The notes under the pieces: model-generated
The model's input: the letters and a program-made list of their open reading frames with translations, nothing else
Databases searched by the model: none
Told to the model about the DNA's origin: nothing
From: Methylotenera oryzisoli_B
Lineage (GTDB): Bacteria; Pseudomonadota; Gammaproteobacteria; Burkholderiales; Methylophilaceae
Assembly (NCBI GenBank): GCA_965613685.1
Contig: OZ277031.1
Location: forward strand, 558,001-622,000
Direction: 5' to 3'
Length of the DNA stretch: 64,000 bases
Shown: piece by piece, positions 44,683-53,266 of the stretch
Layout: every line of letters begins with the position of its first letter
How positions within the stretch are numbered: position 1 is the stretch's first letter
Position numbers and translations under genes: made by a program

Positions 44683-45561
44683 ATGCAGGCAAACGCACGC
44701 ACAGATCAAAGCGATTTTTACCTAACGCCGCTGAATCGCGCGTTGATGCCTAGGGTATGGCTGCGCATCCAGGTGGAGCGCAATACGCTGCTGGCCATAG
44801 CATTTTCCTTGTTGGTGCATGGTCTTATCCTTTTTTTGGCCTTGCCTCAACTGGATTTAGACAGCGCTGCCTTAGCCCCCACCACCATACAAGTGAGTTT
44901 GGCGCCGCCACCGGCTGAAGCACCGCCCCCCCCGGTTGAGTTGCCAAAACCGCCTAAAAAACCCAAGCCCATCAGCCGTCCTAAAGTCATGACACAAAAG
45001 CCCAGCAGTCAACCATCCGACTTTAATCTGCCGGAGGCCACCACCAGCCCAGTGCCCAGTGCACCTGTTGCGCCCGCTAAAGACCAGCCTGTGGACATGA
45101 TGGCCTACGTCAACGCCAAGCGGCAACAGCGGTTGGCCATGGAGAACGATGCCGCCAAACAAAATGCCGAGGCCGTGGCCAAGGAACAAGGCCCCAGTGC
45201 TGAGCAAGTGCGCGAACAACGCATTAAAGACAATTTAAAAGTGGGCACCAATGGCATTTTTGAGATCACCAGTTTAAGTGCACGCCATGCCGGCTTTAGT
45301 TTTAGGGGTTGGACCAGCGATTACAGTAACGCCAGACGCGAAGCCTTTGAAGTGGAGGCGGGCGTGGGGCAAGACATACGCCTGCTGGTGGTGAGAAAAA
45401 TGATAGTCCTGATACGCCAGCATTACCAAGGCGATTTTAATTGGGAATCGCAGCGCTTAGGTCGGGTAGTCATCCAATCGGCGCGGCCAGAAGACAATGC
45501 CGGCTTGGAAGACTTCATGATGATGGAATTTTTTGGCACCTATTACAAAAACAAGGGCTAA
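44683..45561 (+). CDS. TonB-like inner-membrane protein with proline-rich linker and an unassigned C-terminal domain
   Basis: The 292-residue protein has a TonB-like layout: a short cytoplasmic N-terminus, one membrane helix (LLAIAFSLLVHGLILFLALP, about residues 37-56), and a periplasmic linker rich in Pro, Ala and Lys (APPPAEAPPPPVELPKPPKK). A charged helical segment follows, and then a globular end (FEITSLSARHAGFSFRGW, then DIRLLVVRKMIVLIRQHYQGDF). That end lacks the usual TonB YP motif and reads as an alpha/beta domain of its own. No exbB or exbD is near. It lies 5 bp behind hrpA and is probably cotranscribed. I do not assign a function. Confidence 0.75.
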   Translation: MQANARTDQSDFYLTPLNRALMPRVWLRIQVERNTLLAIAFSLLVHGLILFLALPQLDLDSAALAPTTIQVSLAPPPAEAPPPPVELPKPPKKPKPISRPKVMTQKPSSQPSDFNLPEATTSPVPSAPVAPAKDQPVDMMAYVNAKRQQRLAMENDAAKQNAEAVAKEQGPSAEQVREQRIKDNLKVGTNGIFEITSLSARHAGFSFRGWTSDYSNARREAFEVEAGVGQDIRLLVVRKMIVLIRQHYQGDFNWESQRLGRVVIQSARPEDNAGLEDFMMMEFFGTYYKNKG

Positions 45562-45644
45562 TTCACGTTCATTTGATTAAACGTAAACTTTAATAAGTCG
45601 CAATGCGCTAACATATAAATTCAGTTCAATTAAGCCCAGCCACC

Positions 45645-48323
45645 ATGAGTCAGCATCATTTAAAGCCTTTGTTTGCCCCTAAGTCGGTGGCCATTTTTGG
45701 TGCCAGCGACAAGCCCGATTCCATAGGGCAAATCGTCATGCACAACATGCGGCAAAGTGGCTTTAAAGGCGGACTTTACCCAATCAATCCCAAGCACCAA
45801 AGCGTGCAAGGTGCCACGGCCTTTGCTAATCTGGGTCAGCTTAAGCAGTCGGTAGATTTGGCAGTGATAGCCACGCCGGCTGCCACGGTGCCGGCTATTA
45901 TTGAGCAATGCGGCCTGCATCAGGTCAAAGCGGCGATCATCATCAGTGCCGGCTTTGCCGAAACCGGTGAAGCAGGGCGAGGGCTTGAGGCCGAGGTGTT
46001 GGCATTGGCCAAGCAGTATGGCGTGCGTTTGATAGGGCCAAACTGCCTAGGGGTGATGCGACCGGATATAGGCCTGAATGCCACTTTCAATTCCGGTAGT
46101 GCCATGGCCGGTAACATTGCTTTTGTCTCCCAGTCCGGCGCCTTGTGCACGGCTATTTTGGATTGGGCCAGTGCCAATGATGTCGGCTTTTCCAGCGTGG
46201 TGTCCATGGGCGCGTCGGCCGACGTGGACTTTGGCGAAATACTCGATTACTTAATTTCCGACAGCTTAACCCACAGCATCTTGCTCTACATAGAGGGCAT
46301 ACACGACGCGCGCAGCTTCATGAGTTCCATACGCGCGGCGGCACGCATTAAGCCGGTGATCTTGGTTAAGGTAGGGCGCCATGCCGCCGCCTCCAAAGCG
46401 GCCATTTCGCACACGGCTTCCATCGTCGGTGCCGACGATGCCTTCGATGCCGCCATACGCCGCGCCGGCGTGGTCAGAGTGCAAACCATCAGCCAATTGT
46501 TTGCTGCTGCCAAAGCCTTGTCGTGTGGCTTTGATCCCACTGGCAACCGCTTGGCCATCGTCACCAATGGCGGCGGCCCTGGCGTGATGGCCACCGATTA
46601 CGCCTTGGATTTAGGCTTGGTCATGGCCCAATTGAGTGAGGTCACCATGGCTAAACTTAATCAGGCTTTGCCCAGCACTTGGTCGCATGGCAACCCGGTC
46701 GACATCATAGGCGATGCGCAAGTAGAGCGTTACCAGAACGCGGTCAAAGCCTGCCTAGAAGACCCGAATGTCGATGGCGTGTTAGCCATCTTGACCCCGC
46801 AAGCCATGACCAAACCATTGGAAGTGGCGCAAGCGATGATAGCGCTGAGCGACCAGTATAAAAAACCCTTGCTCAGCTCGTGGATGGGGGAGGTGCAAGT
46901 GCAAGCCTCGCGCTTGGCTTTCAATGCGGCCAGAAAACCCAGTTTCCGCAACCCGGAATCGGCGGTGGACGTGTTTTCATTTCTATCGGCCTACCACAAC
47001 AACCAACGCCTGCTCATGCAAATGCCTGGGCCTATCTCGCACCACATAGAACCGGATGTGGAAAGCGGCCGCATGATCATAGAAGGCGCGCTGCAAGAGA
47101 AGCGCAAGGTATTGGGCGAAATGGAATCCAAAGCCTTGTTGTCGGCGTTTCATATCCCCATTGCGCAGACCATGGTGGCCCGTTCGCCGAATGAGGCTTT
47201 GTTGATTGCACAGCAATTGGGTTTCCCGGTGGCCATGAAAATCAACTCGCCGGACATCACCCACAAATCCGATGTCGGTGGGGTGGTGTTGAACTTGACC
47301 AATGCGCCGGCGGTGCGCGCGGCTTACCATGAAATCATAGAAAACGTGAAACGCCTGCGGCCAAATGCGCACATTAATGGCATCTCCATTCAACCCATGG
47401 TGGTGAAAGAGCACGGCCGTGAACTGATGGTCGGCGTCACCAATGATCCGGTGTTTGGTCCGATTATTACTTTTGGTGCCGGTGGCACGACGGTGGAAAT
47501 TGTCGCGGACCGCTCGGTGGCCCTGCCACCCTTGAATGCTTACTTGGTTAAAGACCTTATCGAGCGCACACACGTGGCCAAGATGTTAGGCCCGTTCCGC
47601 AACATGCCAGCGGTCAACATTGATGCTTTAGAAAGCATCTTGCTGCGCGTTTCGGAAATGGTCTGCGAGTTGCCCATGCTCATGGAAATGGACATCAACC
47701 CCTTAATACTCGACGAACACGGCGCCTTGGCGGCCGATGCCAGAATCGTGGTTGGGGTGCGCCCACCCAGTGCCGATCGTTATGCGCACATGGCCATCTA
47801 CCCTTATCCCACCCATTTGCAGAGCCATTGGCAGTTAGCCGACGGCACCGATGTGGTGATACGGCCGATACGCCCAGAGGACGTCTGGCTGGTGCAAGAC
47901 TTTGTGAAAAACCTATCGGAAGAATCGCGCTATTTCCGTTTCATGAAAAGCGTGCAGCAATTAAGTGAATCCTTGTTGGTGCGTTTCACGCAAATCGATT
48001 ACAGCCGCGAAATGGCCTTGATCGCCACGAAGGCAGTCGACGATAAAGAAATTGAATTGGGCGTCACCCGCTATGCCATTAACCCGGACGGCGACAGCTG
48101 CGAGTTTTCCTTGGTGGTGGCCGACAGCATGCACGGGACCGGCTTGGCACAAAAGCTCATGACCGCCCTCATGGACATTGCCAGAGACAAAGGCTTGGTG
48201 CGCATAGAAGGGGAGGTGTTAAAAAATAACGCCAATATGTTGAAATTAATGAAGCGCTTGGGCTTTGATGCGGTGGCCCATCCCGACGATGCCAGCATCA
48301 AGCTGGTGTATAAAACCTTGTAA
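45645..48323 (+). CDS. Pat/PatZ-type protein lysine acetyltransferase (acyl-CoA synthetase-like plus GNAT)
   Basis: The 892-residue protein is of the Pat/PatZ (YfiQ) type. An NDP-forming acyl-CoA synthetase-like part begins with the CoA-binding fold (PKSVAIFGASDKPDSIGQI), then the succinyl-CoA-ligase-like domains and an ATP-grasp domain (GFPVAMKINSPDITHKSDVGGV). A GNAT domain follows from about residue 735 (RPIRPEDVWLVQDFV) to the end, with the acetyl-CoA loop SMHGTGLAQKLM. In Salmonella and E. coli such enzymes acetylate and inactivate Acs. The gene is 12 bp from a deacetylase gene and in the same region as acs. Activity as a synthetase is not expected. Confidence 0.9.
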   Translation: MSQHHLKPLFAPKSVAIFGASDKPDSIGQIVMHNMRQSGFKGGLYPINPKHQSVQGATAFANLGQLKQSVDLAVIATPAATVPAIIEQCGLHQVKAAIIISAGFAETGEAGRGLEAEVLALAKQYGVRLIGPNCLGVMRPDIGLNATFNSGSAMAGNIAFVSQSGALCTAILDWASANDVGFSSVVSMGASADVDFGEILDYLISDSLTHSILLYIEGIHDARSFMSSIRAAARIKPVILVKVGRHAAASKAAISHTASIVGADDAFDAAIRRAGVVRVQTISQLFAAAKALSCGFDPTGNRLAIVTNGGGPGVMATDYALDLGLVMAQLSEVTMAKLNQALPSTWSHGNPVDIIGDAQVERYQNAVKACLEDPNVDGVLAILTPQAMTKPLEVAQAMIALSDQYKKPLLSSWMGEVQVQASRLAFNAARKPSFRNPESAVDVFSFLSAYHNNQRLLMQMPGPISHHIEPDVESGRMIIEGALQEKRKVLGEMESKALLSAFHIPIAQTMVARSPNEALLIAQQLGFPVAMKINSPDITHKSDVGGVVLNLTNAPAVRAAYHEIIENVKRLRPNAHINGISIQPMVVKEHGRELMVGVTNDPVFGPIITFGAGGTTVEIVADRSVALPPLNAYLVKDLIERTHVAKMLGPFRNMPAVNIDALESILLRVSEMVCELPMLMEMDINPLILDEHGALAADARIVVGVRPPSADRYAHMAIYPYPTHLQSHWQLADGTDVVIRPIRPEDVWLVQDFVKNLSEESRYFRFMKSVQQLSESLLVRFTQIDYSREMALIATKAVDDKEIELGVTRYAINPDGDSCEFSLVVADSMHGTGLAQKLMTALMDIARDKGLVRIEGEVLKNNANMLKLMKRLGFDAVAHPDDASIKLVYKTL

Positions 48324-48334
48324 TTGATTCCAAC

Positions 48335-49258
48335 ATGCGCACCGCTTACATCAGTCACGACGAGTTTTTAAAACACGACATGGGCCCGGATCACCCGGAA
48401 TGCCCGGCACGCATTTATGCGGTAAAAGACCAGTTGATCGCCTCCGGCTTGTTTGATTTTCTAAATCAGCAGCAGGCAGTTAAAGCCACTCGCGCACAAT
48501 TGGCTAGGGTGCACAGTGAGGATTACATCAATTGGGTGTTTGAAAAAGCGCCCCAAAGCGGCCTGGTTGATTTGGATGGCGACACCTTGATGAACGCCTA
48601 CACGCTGGATGCCTCTTTATACGCAGCCGGTGCGGCGGCGGCGGCGGTGGATTTGCTGATGGCCGGCCAAGTGGATAATGCTTTTTGCAATGTGCGACCA
48701 CCCGGTCATCACGCCAAGCGCCAAGGCGCATCGGGCTTTTGCATATTCAATAATGTGGCCGTGGGCGCGGCGCATGCCTTGGATCAATACGGTTTGGAGC
48801 GCGTCGCCATCGTGGATTTTGACGTGCACCACGGCGATGGCACGCAAGACATTTTTCAAGACGACGGGCGCGTGCTGTTCTGTTCTACCTTCCAACATCC
48901 TTTTTACCCGCACTGCGGGGCCGACAGCGGCAACGCCCACATCATTAACGTGCCTTTGCCCGCCGGCAGTGATGGCGAGGCGTTTCGGGCGGCGGTGAGC
49001 GAGCATTGGCTGCCAGCCTTAGAGAACTTTGCCCCGCAAATGCTCTTGCTGTCCGCCGGTTTTGATGCGCACCGAGAGGACGACATGGGCGGCTTGGCCT
49101 TGCGTGAGGCCGATTACCAGTGGGTAACAGAGGTGCTCAAAGCGGTGGCCACGCGCCACGCGCAGAATCGCATCGTGTCGGTGTTAGAGGGCGGCTATGC
49201 CTTGCATGCCTTGGGTCGCAGCGTCATGACCCATGTTAAAAGTTTAAGCAATCTGTAA
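48335..49258 (+). CDS. histone deacetylase family protein (class II, HDAH-like)
   Basis: The 307-residue protein is a zinc-dependent deacetylase. Catalytic features are all present: the tandem His125-His126 in RPPGHHA, zinc ligands Asp163 and His165 (DFDVHHGDGTQ) and Asp244 (SAGFDAHREDD), and Tyr288 (LEGGYAL). The short loops and HxxD patterns fit bacterial class II enzymes such as the HDAH and acetylpolyamine amidohydrolase families. The substrate may be acetyl-lysine proteins or acetylpolyamines. Its position 11 bp after a Pat-type acetyltransferase favours protein deacetylation, which is an inference. Its stop is 21 bp from the convergent GTPase gene. Confidence 0.92.
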   Translation: MRTAYISHDEFLKHDMGPDHPECPARIYAVKDQLIASGLFDFLNQQQAVKATRAQLARVHSEDYINWVFEKAPQSGLVDLDGDTLMNAYTLDASLYAAGAAAAAVDLLMAGQVDNAFCNVRPPGHHAKRQGASGFCIFNNVAVGAAHALDQYGLERVAIVDFDVHHGDGTQDIFQDDGRVLFCSTFQHPFYPHCGADSGNAHIINVPLPAGSDGEAFRAAVSEHWLPALENFAPQMLLLSAGFDAHREDDMGGLALREADYQWVTEVLKAVATRHAQNRIVSVLEGGYALHALGRSVMTHVKSLSNL

Positions 49259-49279
49259 GGCAAACTGCAGGCTAGCTGC

Positions 49280-50311
49280 CTAGAACGTCATGAAGGCTTT
49301 TCTTAAGCTCAGTTCATCGATGTCTTTAGCGATGATCACCACCCTAGACAGTTTTTCTGGCTCGCTCCAGCCTTCCAATAAAGTCGGTGGGTAGGGCGTG
49401 AAATGCACCGCATGTATCGCCAGTGGCGCTGCTTGGTCAGCGGCATGGATGATGCCTTTGAGTCGTAATAAGTGCTTGCCGTAAGTCTGGCAAAACTTCA
49501 ATAAATGCGGTTTTAATTGCGACCAATTAATCGGGCTAGGCAAGATCACGGTAAAGCTGATGATGCCATCGTGATTGGTTTTTTGCGGCAACTGGCCTAG
49601 CGTGTTTGGCCGTGGGCTGGGGCTACGCAACCAGCGCTGTGGCTGAGCCTGTTTTTTGTCTGCATCAAACAGCCCCACGTCGACCACGTAGGCCGGGTCC
49701 AATTGCCCGTGCGTAATCCGATGCAAAGTGGCGCCGGGGTTAATTTGGCTTAGTTTTTCCTCTAAGCTGGCGATGCTTGGCGCGTCAGCCAAATCGGTTT
49801 TGCTTAAAACCAAGACATCGGCTACCGCGGCTTGCTTGAGGGCTTCCTGGTTTTCTGCCAACTGCTGCAAACCGTAGACGCTGTCTATGGTCACCACCAC
49901 CGCGTCCAAACGGTAAACCGATTCAATCACCGGCTCGTTCATTAGGTTAGCCAGTATCGGCCCAGGATCGGCCAGGCCGGTGGTTTCTATGATCAATCGA
50001 TTGAATTGCGGAATGGCGGCCAGCGCACGCTTGAAAAACAAATCGCGCAGGGTATCGGCCAACTCGTTTTTTAAGGTGCAACATAAACAGCCTGAGCTTA
50101 ACAACACCGTGTTGTCGGCGATGTGCTCGCTTTCCACGCTTAAAGCCAAATTACTTTGGGCAAAAATTTGATCCAAGCCGGTGTCACCCAGTTCGTTGAT
50201 GATGACGGCGGTGTCGCGCATGCCACTGTGGTGAAGCAAATGATTGAGTAAGGTGGTTTTGCCGCTGCCTAAAAAGCCGGTGAGCAGGGTGACGGGTATG
50301 CGTTGGTCCAT
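49280..50311 (-). CDS. CobW/YjiA-family (COG0523) GTP-binding metallochaperone
   Basis: The 343-residue G3E GTPase has the P-loop GFLGSGKTT (residues 12-20), the metal-binding motif GCLCC with Cys74, Cys76 and Cys77, Walker B ETTGLADP and NKxD-like SKTDLAD. The CobW C-terminal domain begins near residue 240. Such proteins deliver zinc, cobalt or iron to client enzymes. The sequence does not give the metal. No Zur-like site was noticed in the 141-bp divergent gap with the RNB gene. It is not in a B12 cluster, so zinc (ZigA/ZagA/YjiA-like) is as likely as cobalt. Confidence 0.9.
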   Translation of the reverse strand: MDQRIPVTLLTGFLGSGKTTLLNHLLHHSGMRDTAVIINELGDTGLDQIFAQSNLALSVESEHIADNTVLLSSGCLCCTLKNELADTLRDLFFKRALAAIPQFNRLIIETTGLADPGPILANLMNEPVIESVYRLDAVVVTIDSVYGLQQLAENQEALKQAAVADVLVLSKTDLADAPSIASLEEKLSQINPGATLHRITHGQLDPAYVVDVGLFDADKKQAQPQRWLRSPSPRPNTLGQLPQKTNHDGIISFTVILPSPINWSQLKPHLLKFCQTYGKHLLRLKGIIHAADQAAPLAIHAVHFTPYPPTLLEGWSEPEKLSRVVIIAKDIDELSLRKAFMTF

Positions 50312-50363
50312 GGCGTGCGATAGGGCTTAAGTTAATTGCCTACTATTTTATCGTGCATCAAAG

Positions 50364-50393
50364 CGATTCTGCTAATCCCGATTCTGCTATTCC
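50364..50393 (+). repeat. 15-bp tandem duplication upstream of the RNB gene
   Basis: CGATTCTGCTAATCC (50364-50378) is followed directly by CGATTCTGCTATTCC (50379-50393), 14 of 15 identical. It ends 4 bp before the presumed -10 box, so it covers the -35 position. It may be a two-site operator or a simple tandem duplication. Confidence 0.5.
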
Positions 50394-50397
50394 AAGG

Positions 50398-50403
50398 TAA
50401 AAT
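50398..50403 (+). promoter_or_regulatory. candidate -10 box of the RNB ribonuclease operon
   Basis: TAAAAT in AGGTAAAATGGTGGCC, 50 bp upstream of the ATG. It matches the extended form seen at prfC, dnaE and glyA. A tandem repeat lies at the -35 position. Confidence 0.4.
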
Positions 50404-50452
50404 GGTGGCCATTTAGCCAAATCGGCAGCAAGCCACGTATAGAAAGCCCAGC

Positions 50453-52450
50453 ATGAACGTATTTTTTGAAGAGGACGGCAGCTTTAAAGTGGCGTCCATC
50501 ATGACCGAAGCGCAAGGCTCCATGCAAATCGAGTCGGCCAGCGGCAAACGCAGCAAAGTCAAAACCAATCATGTCTTGATGCGCTTTGAGCTGCCATTAG
50601 CCGGCTTTATGGACAGCGCGCAAGCTGAGGCGGCCAAATTGGACGTGGATTTCCTTTGGGAATGCTGCAGCGAATTCAGTTTTAGCGGCGAGGCCGGTGG
50701 CGAGTTTGGCTTTGCTGAATTTGCCGAGGAGTATTACGGTCGCACGCCCACCCCTATAGAAGCGGCTGCCGTGGCGCTTAAGCTGCACAGTGCCCCTATT
50801 TACTTTAATCGCAAGGGCAAAGGTCGCTACAAAGCGGCGCCGGCCGAGATATTAAAAGCGGCATTGGCCGGCTTGGAAAAGAAACGCCTGTTGGCCGAGA
50901 AAATGGCCACCCTGGTGACGGAACTCAAAGCCCACAACTTGCCAGAAGAGTTAAGGCTTAAGCTGGATAGCCTGTTGTACGAGCCCGATAAAAACTCATT
51001 TGAGTACAAAACCCTAGACACGGCCGCCAACGAATCCCACCTAAGCCAGATTAAATTGCTGCAGGCTTGTGGCGCGATTCCTTCCTCGCATGATTACCAT
51101 TTGGGCGCTTTTCTAAGAGAATACTTTCCCTCCGGCACGGATTTTTCTGCCACAGCATCGGTGTTGGATACGCCCGATTTAAGTTGGTCGGATTTGAGCT
51201 TGGCCGAGGCCGAAGCCTTCAGCATAGACGACAGCAGCACAACAGAGATAGACGATGCCTTCTCCATTTCCTATTTAAATGACGGCATCACCCGTGTGGG
51301 CATACACATTGCCGCGCCGGCCTTAGGCATAGCCGTTGGCAGTGCCTTAGACCAAGCCGCCATGCAGCGTTTGTCCACGGTGTACATACCGGGCAATAAA
51401 ATCACCATGTTGCCGGAAGTGGCCATACGGCCGTTTAGTTTGGATGCCGGCGAGATCAAGCCGGTGTTGTCGCTGTATTTGCACGTCAACGCGGCCGGTG
51501 AAATTGTGCAGCGCGACAGCAAATTAGAGCGCATTAAAATAGCCGACAATTTGCGCCACGATGCCTTGGAGCCGTTTTTTAACGAGGCCACGTTAAGCGC
51601 AGACAGCGGCCATCCGTATTGGTCTAAGTTAGTGTATTTATTTAACTTGGCCGAGTCTTTGGAAAAGGCCAGGGGCAAGTACGACCCGACTAAGCCGCAA
51701 CAAATAGACTACAACTTTTACGTGGTCGATGGCGTTGTTAGCATCGTCGGTCGCCAGCGCGGCGCGCCCATGGATAAATTGGTCGCCGAGTTGATGATAG
51801 AGGCCAATAACCAATGGGGCGCTTTATTGGCCGCCCATCAAGTGCCGGGTTTATACCGCGCTCAATCGGGTGGCAAGGTCTACATGACCACCAAGGCCGA
51901 GCCGCACCAAGGCTTGGGCGTGGCGCAATACGCGTGGAGCACTTCACCTCTGCGCCGTGCAGTGGACCTCATCAATCAACGGCAAATCATCAGCGTGGTG
52001 CAAAACACCCCGCCAAGTTACCCGCCCAACAGCGATGCATTAAACAGCCACATGCGCCATTTTGAGCTGGCCTACCAAGCCTACAGCGAATTTCAACAGC
52101 GCATGGAGCGTTTTTGGTGCTTGCAGTATTTGATCCAAGAAAACAGCCAAGAGCTGCATGCCACGGTTTGGCGTGAGAATTTAGTGCGCTTGGATACGCC
52201 GCCTTACATGACTAAAGTGTACGGTTTGCCGGAAATGAAGCCGGGCACGCGCATCGGTTTGCAAGTGCAAGAAGTGGACCCTTTGTTGATGGAATTGCGT
52301 TGCAAATTCATTGCCGTCTTGCCGGAAGCGCCGTTGTCAGAAGACGCCTTGAGCCTCGCGCCCGATTTCCTTGAAGAAGCCGAGGTCATCGAGCCGGCTG
52401 AATCAGCCCAAGCGACCAGCGACAGTCAGCCCGAACAGGTGGCGCCCTAA
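50453..52450 (+). CDS. RNB-domain exoribonuclease (RNase II/R family)
   Basis: The 665-residue protein has an RNB catalytic domain with the acidic cluster SIDDSSTTEIDDAFSI near residue 261 and the typical VGIHIAAPALGIA and YTTPLRRAVDLIN-like motif (AWSTSPLRRAVDLINQRQ). It lacks an obvious C-terminal S1 domain of RNase II/R and has an atypical N-terminal region (about residues 1-230). It is therefore a distant, betaproteobacterial RNB subfamily, rather than rnb or rnr proper. AGAAAG precedes the ATG. It overlaps the next gene by one base (TAATG), and rlmL and a MazG-like gene follow. Confidence 0.9.
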   Translation: MNVFFEEDGSFKVASIMTEAQGSMQIESASGKRSKVKTNHVLMRFELPLAGFMDSAQAEAAKLDVDFLWECCSEFSFSGEAGGEFGFAEFAEEYYGRTPTPIEAAAVALKLHSAPIYFNRKGKGRYKAAPAEILKAALAGLEKKRLLAEKMATLVTELKAHNLPEELRLKLDSLLYEPDKNSFEYKTLDTAANESHLSQIKLLQACGAIPSSHDYHLGAFLREYFPSGTDFSATASVLDTPDLSWSDLSLAEAEAFSIDDSSTTEIDDAFSISYLNDGITRVGIHIAAPALGIAVGSALDQAAMQRLSTVYIPGNKITMLPEVAIRPFSLDAGEIKPVLSLYLHVNAAGEIVQRDSKLERIKIADNLRHDALEPFFNEATLSADSGHPYWSKLVYLFNLAESLEKARGKYDPTKPQQIDYNFYVVDGVVSIVGRQRGAPMDKLVAELMIEANNQWGALLAAHQVPGLYRAQSGGKVYMTTKAEPHQGLGVAQYAWSTSPLRRAVDLINQRQIISVVQNTPPSYPPNSDALNSHMRHFELAYQAYSEFQQRMERFWCLQYLIQENSQELHATVWRENLVRLDTPPYMTKVYGLPEMKPGTRIGLQVQEVDPLLMELRCKFIAVLPEAPLSEDALSLAPDFLEEAEVIEPAESAQATSDSQPEQVAP

Positions 52451-53250
52451 TGCTGCGTTTTACCAGGCATAAAGTGACGGCGGACGAAGCGGTGGACGTC
52501 AGCGAATCGAATGGCGTGCGCGCCTTGCACTTAGGCTCGGTGACCATACAAAGCGCCATGCGCATTAAAGACCCTTTTGCCTTGGAGTTGACCTACACCC
52601 GCGCCATGATGTGTTTTCTTTTATTTGGCGGCAAGCTGCAGCAAATTTTAGCCATAGGTTTAGGCGGTGCTTCCTTGGCTAAATACGTGCATGCTTATTG
52701 CCCCGATTTGCATCAGACTGTATTAGAGATCAGCCCTAAGATCATACAAATAGCCCGCAGTCAGTTCTATTTGCCCGATAACGATGCGCGCCTAGAGGTC
52801 ATAGAAGGCGACGGTTTGCGTTACTTGGCGGATCACAGCGCGGTGGCCGATGTGCTGTTTATTGACGCCTTTGATGGCAACGGCATTCCGCCTGACTTTT
52901 GCAGCCCGGATTTTTTTGACACCTGCGCTAACAGCTTAAATGCCGATGGCCTCATGGTGATTAACCTATGGGGCAGCGATAAAAAGTTTGACGTGTATTT
53001 GCAGCGCATAGAGCAAAGCTTTGCTGGTAAAGTCTTGATATTGCCGACCGGCAAACCGGGCAACACGGCGGTGTTTGCCTTTAAACGTGAACCGACGGAT
53101 TTGCGTTTAGCCAGTTTGCGTAACCGTGCCAAAGAATTGGAACGCACGCACAAAATTGAATTTTTACAGTTCGTCGAAAAATTAGCCGAACACAATCCCA
53201 GTAGCAGCAACCGACTGTTTATGTCGAATGCGGCTGCCACATCCTCATAA
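52450..53250 (+). CDS. spermidine synthase-like (SpeE-fold) protein
   Basis: The 266-residue protein has a Rossmann-type methyltransferase fold of the spermidine synthase group: ILAIGLGGASLAKYVH (nucleotide loop), TVLEISPKIIQIAR (acidic strand end), IEGDGLRYL and IDAFDGNGIP where the catalytic Asp of SpeE lies. It lacks the N-terminal beta-hairpin domain of true SpeE, and the polyamine-site motif (DxTDPxGP in SpeE) is replaced by DAFDGNGIP, so it may not make spermidine. Its one-base overlap with the RNB gene and proximity to rlmL suggest an RNA- or nucleotide-related role. Function unknown. Confidence 0.8.
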   Translation: MLRFTRHKVTADEAVDVSESNGVRALHLGSVTIQSAMRIKDPFALELTYTRAMMCFLLFGGKLQQILAIGLGGASLAKYVHAYCPDLHQTVLEISPKIIQIARSQFYLPDNDARLEVIEGDGLRYLADHSAVADVLFIDAFDGNGIPPDFCSPDFFDTCANSLNADGLMVINLWGSDKKFDVYLQRIEQSFAGKVLILPTGKPGNTAVFAFKREPTDLRLASLRNRAKELERTHKIEFLQFVEKLAEHNPSSSNRLFMSNAAATSS

Positions 53251-53266
53251 TACAGAGCCAATCACC

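Noticed and set aside
46983..47573. 196-codon open frame antisense to the Pat-type gene
   Set aside because: It mirrors a conserved coding region, is rich in His and Arg from the complement of common codons, and has no ribosome-binding site.
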